This document shows positions 1-11,766 of a DNA stretch of 64,000 nt, piece after piece (the first letter of the stretch is position 1; each line of letters opens with the position of its first letter). The DNA is from Ophioderma brevispina. Taxonomy: Eukaryota > Echinodermata > Ophiuroidea > Amphilepidida > Ophiodermatidae. The notes under the pieces were generated by a model. The model saw only the letters and a list, made by a program, of their open reading frames with translations, was not told the DNA's origin and did no database searches. Location of the stretch: contig JAMKCH010057083.1 of NCBI GenBank assembly GCA_023653785.1, positions 1-64,000 on the forward strand, given 5' to 3'. The position numbers and the translations under genes were made by a program.

Positions 1-1470
1 TTTGGAACCACTTTTGACACTCTATAACTTAGTATCTGAAATAATTTTTCTGGAATTTAAACATAAGAGCATTATTAACAGTGGGTGTTATTAAAGTCTT
101 TACTTCATTGACTATCTCAGGACACGAGACAGGCAGAGCAACAGTGTAAATTGTCAGTGTACTATCAATAATATTTGCCCCATGTATGCACAACCTAGTA
201 CACTACTGGCTTTCTCAAAATTGAAAATAAAAAACCCGATAAAAAATTGACTGGGAATTATATACTAGTACCGTAAAATTATTGAAGGCCTAAGAGTTTT
301 TCACAGCAGAATATTATAAGTATTACATTATCAACATTATTCTTTTTCTTAAAAAGTATGGCACATAAATAAAGACAGCACAGGTCAATCACCCTCTTGG
401 ACCTTGTGAGTACGGGTAGGGTACTACAAATCAATACTGTGTCACGCTGTTTAAACATGTGGCATTTCATAGCTTTTCACTAAAAATAGGAAAGCAAATT
501 ACACTACCCATGGCTTGTTTCTGTGAACATTGCAGGATGTAAAATCAAAACTATGCATTTATACACAAAAGGAAGTGAAATTTTGGTTAGGATGTCCTCC
601 TAACCAGGAGAGCGTCGGCATTTAATAGTAATGAATATGTAGTACAAATATTAAACATATAGAAAAAGTCAAAGTGTTTCAATAAAAGGCACACTTTGTT
701 CATAAATTTGGTTTCCAAATAGGCTTTTTATATCATGCTTGAAATAGAAGTACAATGTATTCAACGGGGGGGGGTGTCTGTTCTAAAGCGTTGATTGGGC
801 GGCTATATCTGTACACACAAAATGAATTCTGTATTGACAAGTACACTGTGAGCTACAGTCAATAACTTAGTTATGTGCATTAGTCTATTGTCTGCAATGA
901 TTGCCTACAGAAGTAGGTAGATTTCCCTCCTAAATCTGAAAATAGGCGAGAAAATTAGAAATTGTTTTTACGTTTCAACTTGTGCTAACATAACATGTAT
1001 TTTATCTGCGTTTGAGCATAAACTTGCTCTACACTCTTTGTTTATTATCTTCCTCTCCAATTAATCTCAATTGCCTTTGCATATTTTTTAGACTACTTTC
1101 TTAGAAAGGAATTCACAATAAGATGCACCTTATACCATTCATCGTATTACTATCTATTTAATTATAGGACATTTTATTAGTGTTAAACACGGTTTAAAAT
1201 TAAACTCTAAGACCTCTCAATTATGCGGTTGTTTGACAACAAATCTAACAAAATCATATTAAACGGATTCTTTTCAATTCATTATATTTTATTTGAGTGC
1301 TTTTCCGACCGCTCTCTTTACACAATTGGAAAGTTATAGCCCTCACTTTTTTATCTCAAAATTTGTATTACATAGTCGAAAGGCGGCCTCATTGAAGAAC
1401 GAAGTATGGGTGTTAAGTTGCGTAACTATAATGCATTTTATTACTGAAACGTATTGACAGTGGTCTGTTT
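1..1470. other. AT-rich non-coding stretch
   Basis: No exon, RNA gene or transposon that I can name. The sequence is AT-rich with stops in all frames; the few short open frames have no recognisable motif. A ten-base G run lies near 766-775. Confidence 0.5.
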
Positions 1471-1473
1471 ACG

Positions 1474-1910
1474 CGGTCCGGAAGTGGTGTAGAGGTCTGT
1501 GTCACAGACTGCTACGATTTATCTAAATTGGTACTGCGCGCAGAGATTACCGTTATCAGTCCGCCATAGAGAATGTTTGTAAATGAAACTAAATCTCAAA
1601 TATCCCTCCGAAAAACGGAGGGGTTTCTGGAAGTTTTGGCATCACAAGGGTCCGTTACTATGTTTTGTTTTAAAATATGTATCGTATTTGGGTCTGAACC
1701 TATAGAACCTCGCGAGAAAATTGAACGTTTTTGTCATGGGTATGTTGGCGGTACTCGAGACACGGAAAAGTTAACACGCAATCTCTATCTACGGGCGAAT
1801 CCGTTTTTTCCCACAATGCCTGTCGGTAGTATTCCGTCTTGAGATTTTCAAACACTACACTTACGCCAACTTTTTTGTCAATTTTAGAAACGGAAGTACG
1901 TACTTCCGGA
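1474..1910. promoter_or_regulatory. Candidate promoter-like segment with ETS-type sites
   Basis: A CCGGAAGTGG match to the animal ETS/GABP consensus lies near 1479-1488. A perfect 18-bp palindrome, CGGAAGTACGTACTTCCG, lies at 1891-1908 and contains two opposed ETS cores. The segment is richer in CG dinucleotides than its surroundings. These motif matches are seen directly; promoter activity is inferred. No downstream gene on either strand could be identified, so the assignment is weak. Confidence 0.25.
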
Positions 1911-1969
1911 CCGCCGTAGGTCTCGTTGACCTTTGAATCATTTGAGCATTGAGGTCCCCAGGTCACCTT

Positions 1970-3940
1970 ACAGGCTTAAATTTTCCCAAATTCATCCATA
2001 AAGTATGGTGAAATTCTTCCTTAGTTCCCAAGAAGTAAAAGTCAACGATGATGTGCGTGTACGATGTTTAATTAATGAGTTGTAGGTCATATTTTCATAT
2101 ATCCTGTGCTTGAAAGTTCGCAATTTATCTGTTTTGAACACCAAAATTTTGACAGGTATAGTTTGCTATATCTAGATCACCTTGAGGTAACAAGGGCTGC
2201 ACTTAAATCACCACTATTGTTTATGTGTCCTTAAACCCTATTTATGACATAACATTAATTTAAACATGTGCTCTGGCCGTCTATAACCAATTGTACTTTT
2301 TTAAAATCTTTTTGCAAGATGGAATATAATGAGGATTTTTTATTGAACAAATAAAGCAACTTTAAAAATGTGACCCATACAAGATTGGTTATCATTTGAT
2401 CACCCACCTTTCCCTATACAATCCCTTGTTCAGGAGCCTCCATAAGGATACATGACCTTTATGACCTGCGACTCATTAACTCAATTCCTAAGGGTGCCAA
2501 GTTGCACTGTTTTAATTAAATTCCACAAACACATTGTCCTTAATTTTATCAACAATTGCATAGTACCACTTTAATGGTTCCTTTACTCTAAATCATTTCC
2601 AGTCATCCACTTGCAATCTATTACATATTTTCAGGTTAAGGAGGAAAGCTACATTTTGTCTGAGGTAATCGTTTATAGTAATTCAACCCATCGTGTCACC
2701 TCTAGTACTTTTCCGAAGGTATTTGCATTGAATGAGGGGGGAATGTGCAGTGGATGAAAACTAAAATTCCACACACGAAACCTATTGAAACATGTATCCC
2801 ATAGCAGGGAAAAATGCAATTCTGAGCTCAATAAAATCATTCAGGTTAAACACAATAATAGCTATACTTCACTCTCATACCTTCTGACTATCGTATTTGC
2901 TTCAATTCAACCACGGTATCAAAAAAAAAACATGTAACAGGGGTTTAAGCTACTGACTTTTGAGCTCCCGTGCTATGGATAGTAAGGAACACAAACGTGT
3001 TTGCACTCTCTATTAATCATGACCAGACCAGATTATTTTAGTTCGTTCATGAAACAGGTGAACGGGCCACATATTTCTGCCTCCTCTACCAACTAATCGG
3101 ACCGCTGTCCAAAACTTTTCCTCCGGTGACCCTATGGGTTGAATCTTACTATAATACACTCCACACCTTTTATTATTTATGACAAAAGACCTCCAATAAA
3201 CCTTAAGAAATAAGGTGTCAAAATGCTAAACATTTAACTTGCCACAGCAGGCCAGTGGTTACCTGCAGACAAATGGTCTTCCACGGTGTGGTAGCCCAAG
3301 TGATGTAGGTGATAGATGGGGGGGTTGGGTGGTTGTTGAGAGGGTGGTGGTTCGGCAAAAGTGTGGTGGGGTTGATCAGTCGTGGGCTTATCTTGGTGAG
3401 TTTTGTCATTTTTTATTTTATTTTTGTCATTATTTAGCCTGGAAAATCATCAGTGTTCAGACACGGCTTTCCAATGGTGCCCATGTGTCCAGGAATCTTG
3501 TTGACAAATTTGAAGAATTGACATTGATGATCCTAAAACATCCCAGTCACTGGCTGTAGTGGGTGGGTTGGCGTGAAGGGCGTTCATTGGCCAACTAAGA
3601 AGTTTCACTTCAATTTCAATATCTGGTATGTGCGTCATATTATGTCCCAAACAGTTTGGCAAATTCTAGGAAAGAGGATTTCGGGCCCGATGCCATTTGG
3701 TCCAAATGTTTTGTGAACTTTCACATTTTTTTTTTATCCAATGTTCAGACTTTATTAGTATATGGTCATGTGGGTTGAAACTGGCAACCATTTCTAATTT
3801 ATGCCAAATGAGGAATGATGTGACAAAATGCCTTATTGTTACTAATATTGAGCGTTTGCTCATTGAACTTGGCAATTGGTATAACATCGCAAATGAGCCT
3901 CTCCAAATGCTACATACTGAGATTTTGACAGTTTAAAGAT
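1970..3940. other. Non-coding stretch, nothing recognised
   Basis: AT-rich DNA with short open frames on both strands, the longest about 106 codons at 3239-3559. None shows a family motif, a believable initiation context or splice structure. It may be intergenic or intronic. Confidence 0.4.
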
Positions 3941-3949
3941 GTTTTAAAG

Positions 3950-4330
3950 TGCATGGCTGCCATTTTTGAATTTAGCATAATTAGACGTGAGGAAATGACA
4001 CAACATACCATACTGTTAAAATTAAATTCTTTTTGACTCCAATAATATGGGTATATACCCAGAATGAAGCTGTGGTCAGTTTTCAGATCCCGAGATATAT
4101 ACAAAATGGTTTCAAAATGGCCGCCATTTTTGAATTTATGCAAATTCGGCAAGAATAAATGACCCAATGATATATAAATAATGTTATACCCGAATTCCTT
4201 GACCCCCAAAACATAAGTATAGGGACCACCTGAAGTTTCTACCAATCTTAGATCCCAAGATATAAAGCAAAATTGGTTTTAAACTTGCGGCCATTTTTGA
4301 ATTTATGCAAATTAGCGCTGTTTCCACTAC
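3950..4330. repeat. Tandem repeat, period about 165 bp, three units
   Basis: The motif GCCATTTTTGAATTTA recurs at about 3959, 4123 and 4290, that is at spacings of 164 and 167 bp. The sequence between is partly conserved (phrases meaning 'datum, dimer of aaaatgg/ccatttt' recur in each unit). The third unit forms the left edge of the large duplicated block that begins near 4270, and a relic of it lies at the A1/A2 junction near 9650. Confidence 0.7.
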
Positions 4331-4489
4331 TTCCGTTTGTGTAAACTTTTGATATGTTTTTTGTAGCTATTCCAAGGTTCAATGAACACAAAGCCGTTTT
4401 CTGTGGTTTTGGGTCACTCCTATTTTGACTGGACTATTAGAAAATGTTGCCGAACCTTTCTGAGACTGATAAGATTTTAATTTAAATAT

Positions 4490-4585
4490 ATATAATATCG
4501 ATACCTATATATAGTCTTTTCTATAGTATAGAGATTATATATCTATTATAATAAATTATATATATATATCTATATAATATATCAA
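4490..4585. repeat. (TA)n-rich microsatellite in unit A1
   Basis: A tract made almost only of TATA and ATAT steps. The corresponding tract in unit A2 (about 9880-9990) is longer and purer, so the two copies differ in array length. Confidence 0.75.
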
Positions 4586-5584
4586 CCGCTCCGGACAAGA
4601 CTTTATTAGGTCTTAGGATTGAGCAAATCACTGGTATACATCGAAGCCTTTTTTTACAATATCACCGCAAGGGGCCAAACACCACTTTTTATGTCACCCT
4701 GACATGGGATGCTGTCAAGGTTTGTGTGGTTCAACGTGTTCCGGGACCTCCCATAACAACTTCTAGGTGGACAACACTGAAATATGCTACTCAAAACAAA
4801 ATGGCGGTCATTTTTCAAATGGCGCCATTTTTAAATTATTATGACCAATATCTCACCACATGGTAGAGATGTTGTGATTTTTGTGAATAAACCTAAGTTT
4901 TTTGGGGTCACTCTGAATCCATTGTGCAACCAGCTACATATATAAAGAAAAATATACCAATATGGCTGACATTTTTTCAAAATGCTCCATTTCAAACTAT
5001 TTTGACCATATCCTCAGCCCACAATGTACATCGCGTTGTGATTTTGTGTGTTGGCTATACCCGGTTTCGTGAGGTCGTAGAATCCCTGGATCAATCACTT
5101 AATGCAAACTTTTCACCTCTATAAATTAATCCAAAATGGCTGCCAAAATGGTGCCAAAAGGTTGAGAAAAATTTGTAGCCTCAACATTCTTGATTGAAAG
5201 AGACAGTCCCAAGTACAATTATAATGACTGCATATCTCCAGCCTGTGCCACATTATCGGAAGATTAGGTCCAGTCAATTAACCACACAGAACTATTGGTA
5301 GCAAGAAAGCCAGCTCTTAGTTTGGGAACTGGCATCCCAGAAAAAAATCATCTCTCAAACAAGGCTTAATTTTGTGAAACTGTGTGCTGTATGACCATAT
5401 TAATTATTGTATGTATGAAACAGTAATCTCTTCTCGATCCTATCTGCCTCACTGACAGCCACAGCTTGGAAATGTCATGTCAAAACTCACATTAAAGCTG
5501 TTTTGTTTGGTCTGAAAATGCTTATTTTGTTACTTATCATCATTGTCCTATCTGTGTTTTTGTCATTTTGGCCCTTTGATGAAG

Positions 5585-5625
5585 ATCCTGGCTCTGATCG
5601 AAACATCAAGCCCACATAACACCCC
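5585..5625 (+). other. Compact hairpin with hammerhead-like core
   Basis: The arrangement is TTTGATGA, a GATC...GATC stem, then GAAAC and CATCAA. The A2 copy near 11043-11075 has a better stem, GATCCT-GCT-AGGATC. TTGATG and CATCAA can also pair outside it. The order TGATGA - stem - GAAA recalls the conserved core of hammerhead ribozymes, but the first core position is U instead of C and I could not place stems I and III. A plain hairpin is the safer call. Confidence 0.3.
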
Positions 5626-5918
5626 AGGATATTTTTTTGTAGAAGCATTGGTACCGGCATTTAACTTATCTTTTATCTGCAACAGGTGAAAAGATTATGG
5701 CCATATTCACTGTTTTCATTGTTAGGTTATGTGATAAAAAATCTACTTGATGAATTAGGCCAATTCAATGTTAAAATGCATTCCTACTTCAAACGTTTAT
5801 GTAGCGACCAATGGTGCGGCTTACAACTCGGCAACAGTGTCCGGTGCACAAATTTTATGACACAAAGAGTCATACAAGGTACTCAAATGCTTTAAGGGAT
5901 GACTTTCCTTACAGGGAT

Positions 5919-6650
5919 CCGCCCTCTGGGCAATGCGAAAGAATATCAAGATCTATGGCACAAGCGTAAGTATTTCCAAGGTCACCCCGGGAGAAGACGA
6001 ACCACAGTGAGAACGGACAACAATAACATCAAGGCATTTTTTTACGTCGATTACAAGAACCCAAGTGGTAAACCACGCAAGAAGAAATGGACTTGAACTC
6101 TCCGGCCCCTTCATTGTTCAACCCCATCCAATACGAATTGCATTCGCCATCTAACTTCAAGCACGCGCCTGATGGCTTCAGAAGAATGCAAACTCTTGCC
6201 GAGTGGCTCTTGGATCATTTTGTCAGATAGAGCATTTCATGATTGGGACGTACGAATCAGTGTTTTTAATGAATGTTGAGGCTACAACCACACCCTCTGG
6301 GCAAATGTGGAATAAATATAGAGATTATGGGCACAAGCCTTATCGGATCAGGTCCCCAGATGAGAGGACGCACATGAGAACTGACAACACTAACATTAAG
6401 GCAGTTTTACGTCGATTACAAGACATCCAAGGGAAACCCCTGGAAAAGAAAATGGACTTGGACACTCTCCGGCCCCTTCATCGTTGAACCATATCCACTA
6501 CAGAAGTGCATTCGCCACAACTTCAGCACTCGCACATGATTCAGAAGAAGGCAAAACTTTTAGCCCGAGTGGCTATGGATGTTGTCAGATAGAGCATTTC
6601 ATGATTGGATGAAGCAGTGTTTTTATGATGTTGATGCTCCACCCACGTCA
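5919..6650. repeat. 367-bp tandem repeat, two units plus partial, unit A1
   Basis: CCTCTGGGCAA occurs near 5923 and 6290, and the following roughly 360 bases run in parallel. Shared phrases include CATCAAGGCA/CATTAAGGCA, TCCGGCCCCTTCAT and AGATAGAGCATTTCATGATT. A third, partial unit starts near 6640. The same pair recurs at 11767-12525 with the same 367-bp spacing. Each unit contains broken open frames with a recurring RTDN-NIKA string, so the repeat could once have been coding, but indels prevent a firm reading. Confidence 0.75.
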
Positions 6651-6754
6651 TTGAGAATGTACCCCTGGGAACCCGCGGTTTTACTTTTATACAAACAGAG
6701 TCAACTTCGTCTGGTAACTTCTCTGTGGCAAATGGAGGGGAATTTCCGTAGCCT

Positions 6755-6875
6755 GACCCAGCTGACACACCTTTTTTTTCTGACAACTTATGAATTCGGA
6801 AACTTAACGGAACAAACCTGTTCTTTGTCGCCGTGCAGGGTTCATAAGTGTGTCAGAAAAAAGTGTGCCAGAAAT
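6755..6875. repeat. Inverted repeat (stem about 30 bp)
   Basis: CTGACACACC, a T run and CTGACAACTTATGAATTC face the reverse complement made by TTCATAAGTGTGTCAGAAAA and AAGTGTGCCAGA. The loop is about 50 bases. The A2 copy lies at 12650-12775 and keeps the inverted structure despite many indels. Confidence 0.6.
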
Positions 6876-7435
6876 TCCCGTTACGGAAACTCCCGCAATG
6901 GATAGCTTATTGGACCTTACTTTGTTGATCGAAAAATCAATGGGCAAGTTTATCTCCATATGACTAACCACGAGCCGCGCCCCTGCCCGTGAACTGCATT
7001 TCCTATTTGGCAACAAAAGGTATGTCTTCTTATATTTGGTGGGCACAGGATGTATACCTGCCCACAGACTTAATGCTATCAAAAATCGCCTACATTAACT
7101 TTTTTGGGAACTAACAAGAGTTGTAGCCCTGAATCAATACTGTGGACTGGCCCCGCCACGTACCTGATCTGACGTCACCTGATTATTGGAAAAAAAAAGT
7201 TTTACACCATTGCATCGCAATAACCTTCAGGATTTGCGACCTCGCATACAACATGAGGTCACATGGTGACCCTTCAATGGCAGACGGGCTGTAGCTTGCA
7301 TGTGATGTTGTTTGCAGACTTTGTATTGAAGAGAGGCAGACATTTTGTAAGGTTGTTTGGAGTATAATCCAGGTTAGTACTAAAAACACATTAAATAAAA
7401 TATGCTTTATCATGCCAGTGTTTAAATACGGTATA

Positions 7436-7583
7436 ACATTCGACGAAACGAACAGGCTCAGTACACAACCCATTGGATTACACGCTTTATTCCATCGAGT
7501 ATAAAATGTTTGATAATGGAATAAAAGCGTGTAATCGCCCTGGGTGCCTGAGCCTGTTTCGTTTCTTTCTTTTCGTTGAATAT
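7436..7583. mobile_element. Foldback MITE FB1, A1 copy
   Basis: The outer arms are CGAAACGAACAGGCTCA and its inverted partner TGAGCCTGTTTCG. Inside lies a second palindrome whose halves are CCCATTGGATTACACGC / GCGTGTAATC and CTTTATTCCATC / GATAATGGAATAAA. The inner palindrome is shared with the otherwise different foldback at 43037-43172. The element has no coding capacity. The target duplication is unclear. Confidence 0.7.
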
Positions 7584-8932
7584 CATAAGCCCATTTTTTT
7601 AAAAAAAATGTAACTTTATCCTTTATCCCAACTGTCCACAAATGAGTTTTTGACATACCATTTTCAAAGCAATGGTGTTCAATGAGGCATGACTGGAAAC
7701 CATGACAGGTCAAGACTTAAGCATTAATATTGCAATACGGTGGCTAGGGCAGCATTGTGGACGGCATTTAACAGCGGTAATGATGCAATGTTAAGGAACC
7801 GATTTCTCCAATGGATTCTCTGACCCCAGAATCTTGGCTATAGCCACCAAAATCACAGCCTCTCTTTCCACATTGTGGGCCGAATATGGTAAAAAGTTTA
7901 AGTGGCAGCCATATAAACAAAAGGGCTGCCATATTAGGTGTATAACATTTATTCTGTAACTTTATTGCCCCAATGAATTCAGTTACACTCAAAAAACCTG
8001 AATATAGTCACCAATCACAACTTTTGTACATTGTTGGCTGAATATTTCAAAATAGCTTTGAATGGCGCCCATTTTGAAAGAAAATGATGCCATATTTGGT
8101 AGATTACATTTTAGCGTGTAGCTGTGATAGCACCAGTGGATTAAGTGACCCAAAAAACTTAGGTTTAGCCACCAAAATCACAACTCTATGCATATTGTGG
8201 GCTGAGGTATGGTCAAACTAATTGAAAATGGCGGCCATTTTTGAAAAATTGCCTCCATTTTGTTTTTTAGTACAATTTTCATGGGTTGTCCCACCTAGAA
8301 ATTGTTAGGGAAGTCCCCCGACCCCAATGATACCACACAACCTTTGACAGCATTCCATTCAGGTAAACTCATCTGGCCCCCTGGGTAATACATTCTGACA
8401 TTAAAAATAGTTTTTACTCGTCTACAGTTGTATAATATGGCTGAAATTACTGACACCGAATGTACCTGTAGAAGATAACTATTCCCTCAGCAAAAATGCA
8501 GTAGCATACAAGCTGACTGACCGCTAATTGATCTTGTCCTGCAACAAGGTCCGGGCACAAAAGCGAGGAGCAATTCCGCTTCCAAAACCGACAGAAAATG
8601 CTGAAATGACATGTATGTTATAAGAAAGGATAAGATCAGTAGGTGACTTTACATTTCACTTTATTTTTTGATGATATTGGACTGGAAAATTTAAGCAAAT
8701 TGTTTCTATAGATTGAATCCAATTTTGCGTCTCCGATGTCGAAGTGCACATCTCTAGAATTTGATGATTGAAAGCTAGCGGAATATTGGAGACGCCCATA
8801 CCAACCATTCATCCTCATAGTGGTCTTTACATATCCTGACAAGGTTTACCTTGACCGACCTTCCCCTGGACCACATGAATTTCAGCAGCCTTAACTGAAT
8901 AAGAGTTAAAACACCGCCTCAAGGGTGTTTCC

Positions 8933-9487
8933 TTAAAGCAATATTGGCCTTTTTGGAGAGCCCCCCATTTTCAAAAGTTGATATTTTGACACAAGTTCTT
9001 TGGTACTTGGCTGGTAATTGTCCTGCGAACGAGAATGCTAAAGAAATGCCGTATTTATCAAAAAATAACGATTTTGGATAATTAGAATTGGTATCCCATA
9101 TTGTGGGACTGTAACGGCAGAGCTGGAAATGCTACTTTATGTCCGTCCATGATGAAATAGTGCCACCTTGAGAAGATTATCCTCTAACTTGACTATTTCC
9201 TGAACCAATAAAACACTAATGGATGAGCGTAGACACGTCATGGCGCTATTTCTCGGCTATTTCACAATGGAAGGCCGTTCCAGATCCGTGAATTATGATC
9301 GGGATCCCCGATGATAATTATTCTAATTACAAATCCTTCGTTTGTGGACACACAGACATTTTCGAGGCATTACCATTCACAGTTAGTTCACTAGTTCACT
9401 AGCCAGTTACCAATGCAACCGTGTAAAATCTCATTTTAAAAAAAAATTGGGGGGCGCTCTTCAAAAAAATGTGCTAATATGCTTTAA
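8933..9487. mobile_element. TTAA-flanked foldback MITE, A1 copy
   Basis: The left end (TTAA followed by AGCAATATT) and right end (AATATGCT followed by TTAA) are inverted. The similarity continues inward for more than 100 bp through GGAGAGCCCCCCATTTT against AATTGGGGGGCGCTCTTC, and even the interior GATAATTAGAAT faces ATTATTCTAATTA. Almost the whole 555 bp can fold on itself. TTAA flanks fit a piggyBac-type target but could be coincidental. The A2 copy is about 14868-15425. Confidence 0.6.
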
Positions 9488-9941
9488 TAAAAAGCTATAT
9501 CATATTCTACTCCATGTATTTTACCAAAAAACATTGGCAATACAACTTGCATATCCCTCCACTACAAACATCCCCTCCATTTCCCATTCTACACCTCCGG
9601 TGTGGTTTTGTACAAAGTGTAACTTTACCTATAACCCAGGATATATTTTTTTATCCAAAATTGTTTTAAATTGCGGTCCAATTTTGGAATTAATGCAACT
9701 TAGGCTCTGTTCCCCTACTCGATTTGGGTAAACTTTTGATATGTTATTTTTGTTAGCTATTCCAAGTTTTTTGTTTTAAATGACACCAAGCAGTTTCTTT
9801 GTTTTGGTTCAAATCCTATTTTGACTGGACTATTAGAAAATGTTTTGCCGAACCTTTCTGAGACATTATCAGTTTTTAAATTTAAAATATATATATATAA
9901 TTACACAAATATATAAATATATATATCTATATATATATAAT

Positions 9942-9989
<48 letters not shown>

Positions 9990-10662
9990 AGTGCCCGGAC
10001 ACTTGATTAGGTCTCAGGAATTTGAGCAAATTCTGTGTATAATCGCGTCCTTTTACAATCTACCCAAGGGGCCAAACACCACTTTTTATATTATGTCAAC
10101 CCTGACATGGATGCTGTCACAGGTTGTGTGGTAATCAACGTGTTCAGGGGACCTCCCATACAACTTCTAGGGGGGACAACCCTGAAATATGGCTCCTCAA
10201 ACAAAATGGCGGTCATTTTTCAAATGGCTGCCATTTAACATTTTATACGCATATCTCAGCCCACAGTGTATACAGGATGTTGTGATTTTTGGTGAAAAAA
10301 TAACCCTATGTTTTGTGGGTCTCTGAATCCATTGGGCAACCAAGCTACATGATATAAATAACAATATACCCAATGGCGGCCCATTTTTCAAATGGCTTCC
10401 ATTTCAAACTATTTGACCATTATCTTCTTCAGCCCACAATGTACATAGCGTTGTGATTTTGGTGTCTAGACCCAGTTTCTGAGGTCGTAGAATCCACGAG
10501 GCAATCCTTAATGGCAAAACTTATCACCTCTATAAAGTAATCCAAAATGGCTGCCAAAATGGTGCCAAAGGTTTGGAAAATTTGTAGTACATCACATTCT
10601 TGATTGAAGAGGACAGTCCAAGTAACAAATTATAATTACTGCATAATATGCCAGCACTGTGC

Positions 10663-10718
10663 CATAAAAAAAAAGGAAAAAAAAAAAAGAAAGAAAAAAA
10701 AAAAAGAAAAAAAAAACA
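10663..10718. repeat. A-rich insertion present only in unit A2
   Basis: A run of A with scattered G and GG sits between GTGCCAT and ACATTAGCG. The A1 copy reads directly from GTGCCACATTA into CGGAAGATTAG. This is probably sequencing or assembly noise rather than a retroposon tail, because no element body precedes it. Confidence 0.6.
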
Positions 10719-11254
10719 TTAGCGAAAGATTAGTCCAGTCACCACACACACACACAACTATGGTAGCACTGCAAGCCATCTCTTAGTTTGGTATACTGGG
10801 GCATCCCAGCAAAAAATAATCTCCACACAAAGGCTTATTTTGTGAAACTGTGTGCTAGATACCATAATAAATTATTGTATTGTAGAAACAGTAAGCTTTT
10901 CTCGCCAGTCATGCTCACCTGCACCCCATAGCTTTGAAAATTTCATGTCAAACTCACATTAAAGGCTGTTTGTGTGGTATGAATGCTTATTTTGTTACTT
11001 ATCATAATCAGTTGTCTTATCTGTTGTTTTGTCATTTTGCCTTTGATGAAGATCCTGCTAGGATCGAAACTCAGGCCCATACACCCCAGATATTTTTGTG
11101 GAGAGCATTGGTACGGCATTTACTGTATCTTTTATCTGGCAAACAGTGAAAGATTATGCCATCAGATTACTGTTTTTCAATTGTTAGGTTTGTGATAAAA
11201 TGCTACTGGAGGAATTGGTCCATTCAATGGTAAATGCTTCAACAAAACAACAGC

Positions 11255-11640
11255 ATGAAACAGCGCCGGTACGGGGGCGAAAGTACGCCCGGCGACGGGT
11301 GGAGGGGATGGATGGGTGGGAAGGGGGAGGAAAGAGAAGGCAATGAGGGGTGGGGAAGAGTAGGAGGGAAAAGGATCAATAGGGAAAGGGGAAAGGGGAG
11401 GTGGGGAAAAAATAAATGGGGGGAGGGGAAAGGGGGGCACGAGCGAAGTAGCGGAGGTCCGAGTAAGGGCATAGCGGTCACAGGAGAAGAAGATCGGAAG
11501 GAAGGAAAGAGCGAAAGTGAGTGAGAAAGGGAAGGAAAGAGGCCAGATTACGGAAGTCACCTAAGTGAAGTAAGAAAACTATGAAGGAGACAAAAAAGTG
11601 AGAAAGGGGAAACAAAAGGATGAGGGAAAGTTAATTGGGA
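11255..11640. repeat. GGGA/GGAAAG-rich low-complexity insertion in A2
   Basis: About 385 bp of purine-rich DNA (GGGGAGG, GGGGAAAGGGG, GGAAGGAAAG) interrupts A2 at a point where A1 runs straight from TCAATGTTAAAATGC to GCGACCAATGGTGCGG. Open frames on both strands across it (96-127 codons) are by-products of skewed composition. I read it as a low-quality read segment. Confidence 0.65.
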
Positions 11641-11766
11641 AGTATAAGTTGGAGCGACATGGTGCGGCTACAACTCGCAACAGTGTCCGTGGGTGAAATT
11701 TTTTATGACACAAAGAGCATACAAGCTACTCAAAAATGCTTTAAGGAAGCTTCTCCTTACAGGGAT

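Larger units (their letters stand above)
4668..8400. mobile_element. Long-armed inverted-repeat element in unit A1
   Basis: A left arm at about 4668-5150 matches the reverse complement of a right arm at about 7775-8400. Shared landmarks in order are GGATGCTGTCAAGG, CTTCTAGGTGG, ACAAAATGGCGG, the phrase TTGTGATTTT followed by AAACCTAAGTTTTTTGGG, and TAGAATCC. The arms are imperfect and more than 450 bp long. They enclose 2.6 kb containing a 367-bp tandem repeat and a smaller nested foldback. No transposase motif is visible, so this looks like a non-autonomous foldback-type DNA transposon or a composite of nested MITEs. The same structure recurs in unit A2 (about 10070-14270). Confidence 0.6.
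4270..9650. repeat. Duplicated block A, unit A1
   Basis: This 5.4-kb stretch is collinear over its full length with 9651-15602. Landmarks in the same order in both are the (TA)n tract, the AAAATGGCGGCC inverted repeats, the 367-bp tandem repeats, the foldback with CGAAACGAACAGGCTCA arms, and the element ending in GGGGGGCGCTCTTC. Differences between units are mostly single- or few-base insertions and deletions spread evenly. That is unlike normal divergence and suggests an uncorrected assembly duplication, though a real tandem duplication is not excluded. Confidence 0.85.

Noticed and set aside
1479..1530. tRNA-like GGTCTGTGTC stretch
   Set aside because: No B box, no cloverleaf.
1573..1842. 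Open frame of 89 codons after an ETS-like site
   Set aside because: No recognisable domain, and the opposite strand is open over the same bases; kept only as context for the promoter-like site.
7183..7713. 176-codon minus-strand open frame
   Set aside because: It runs across the FB1 palindrome and repeat sequence, and the A2 copy does not keep it.
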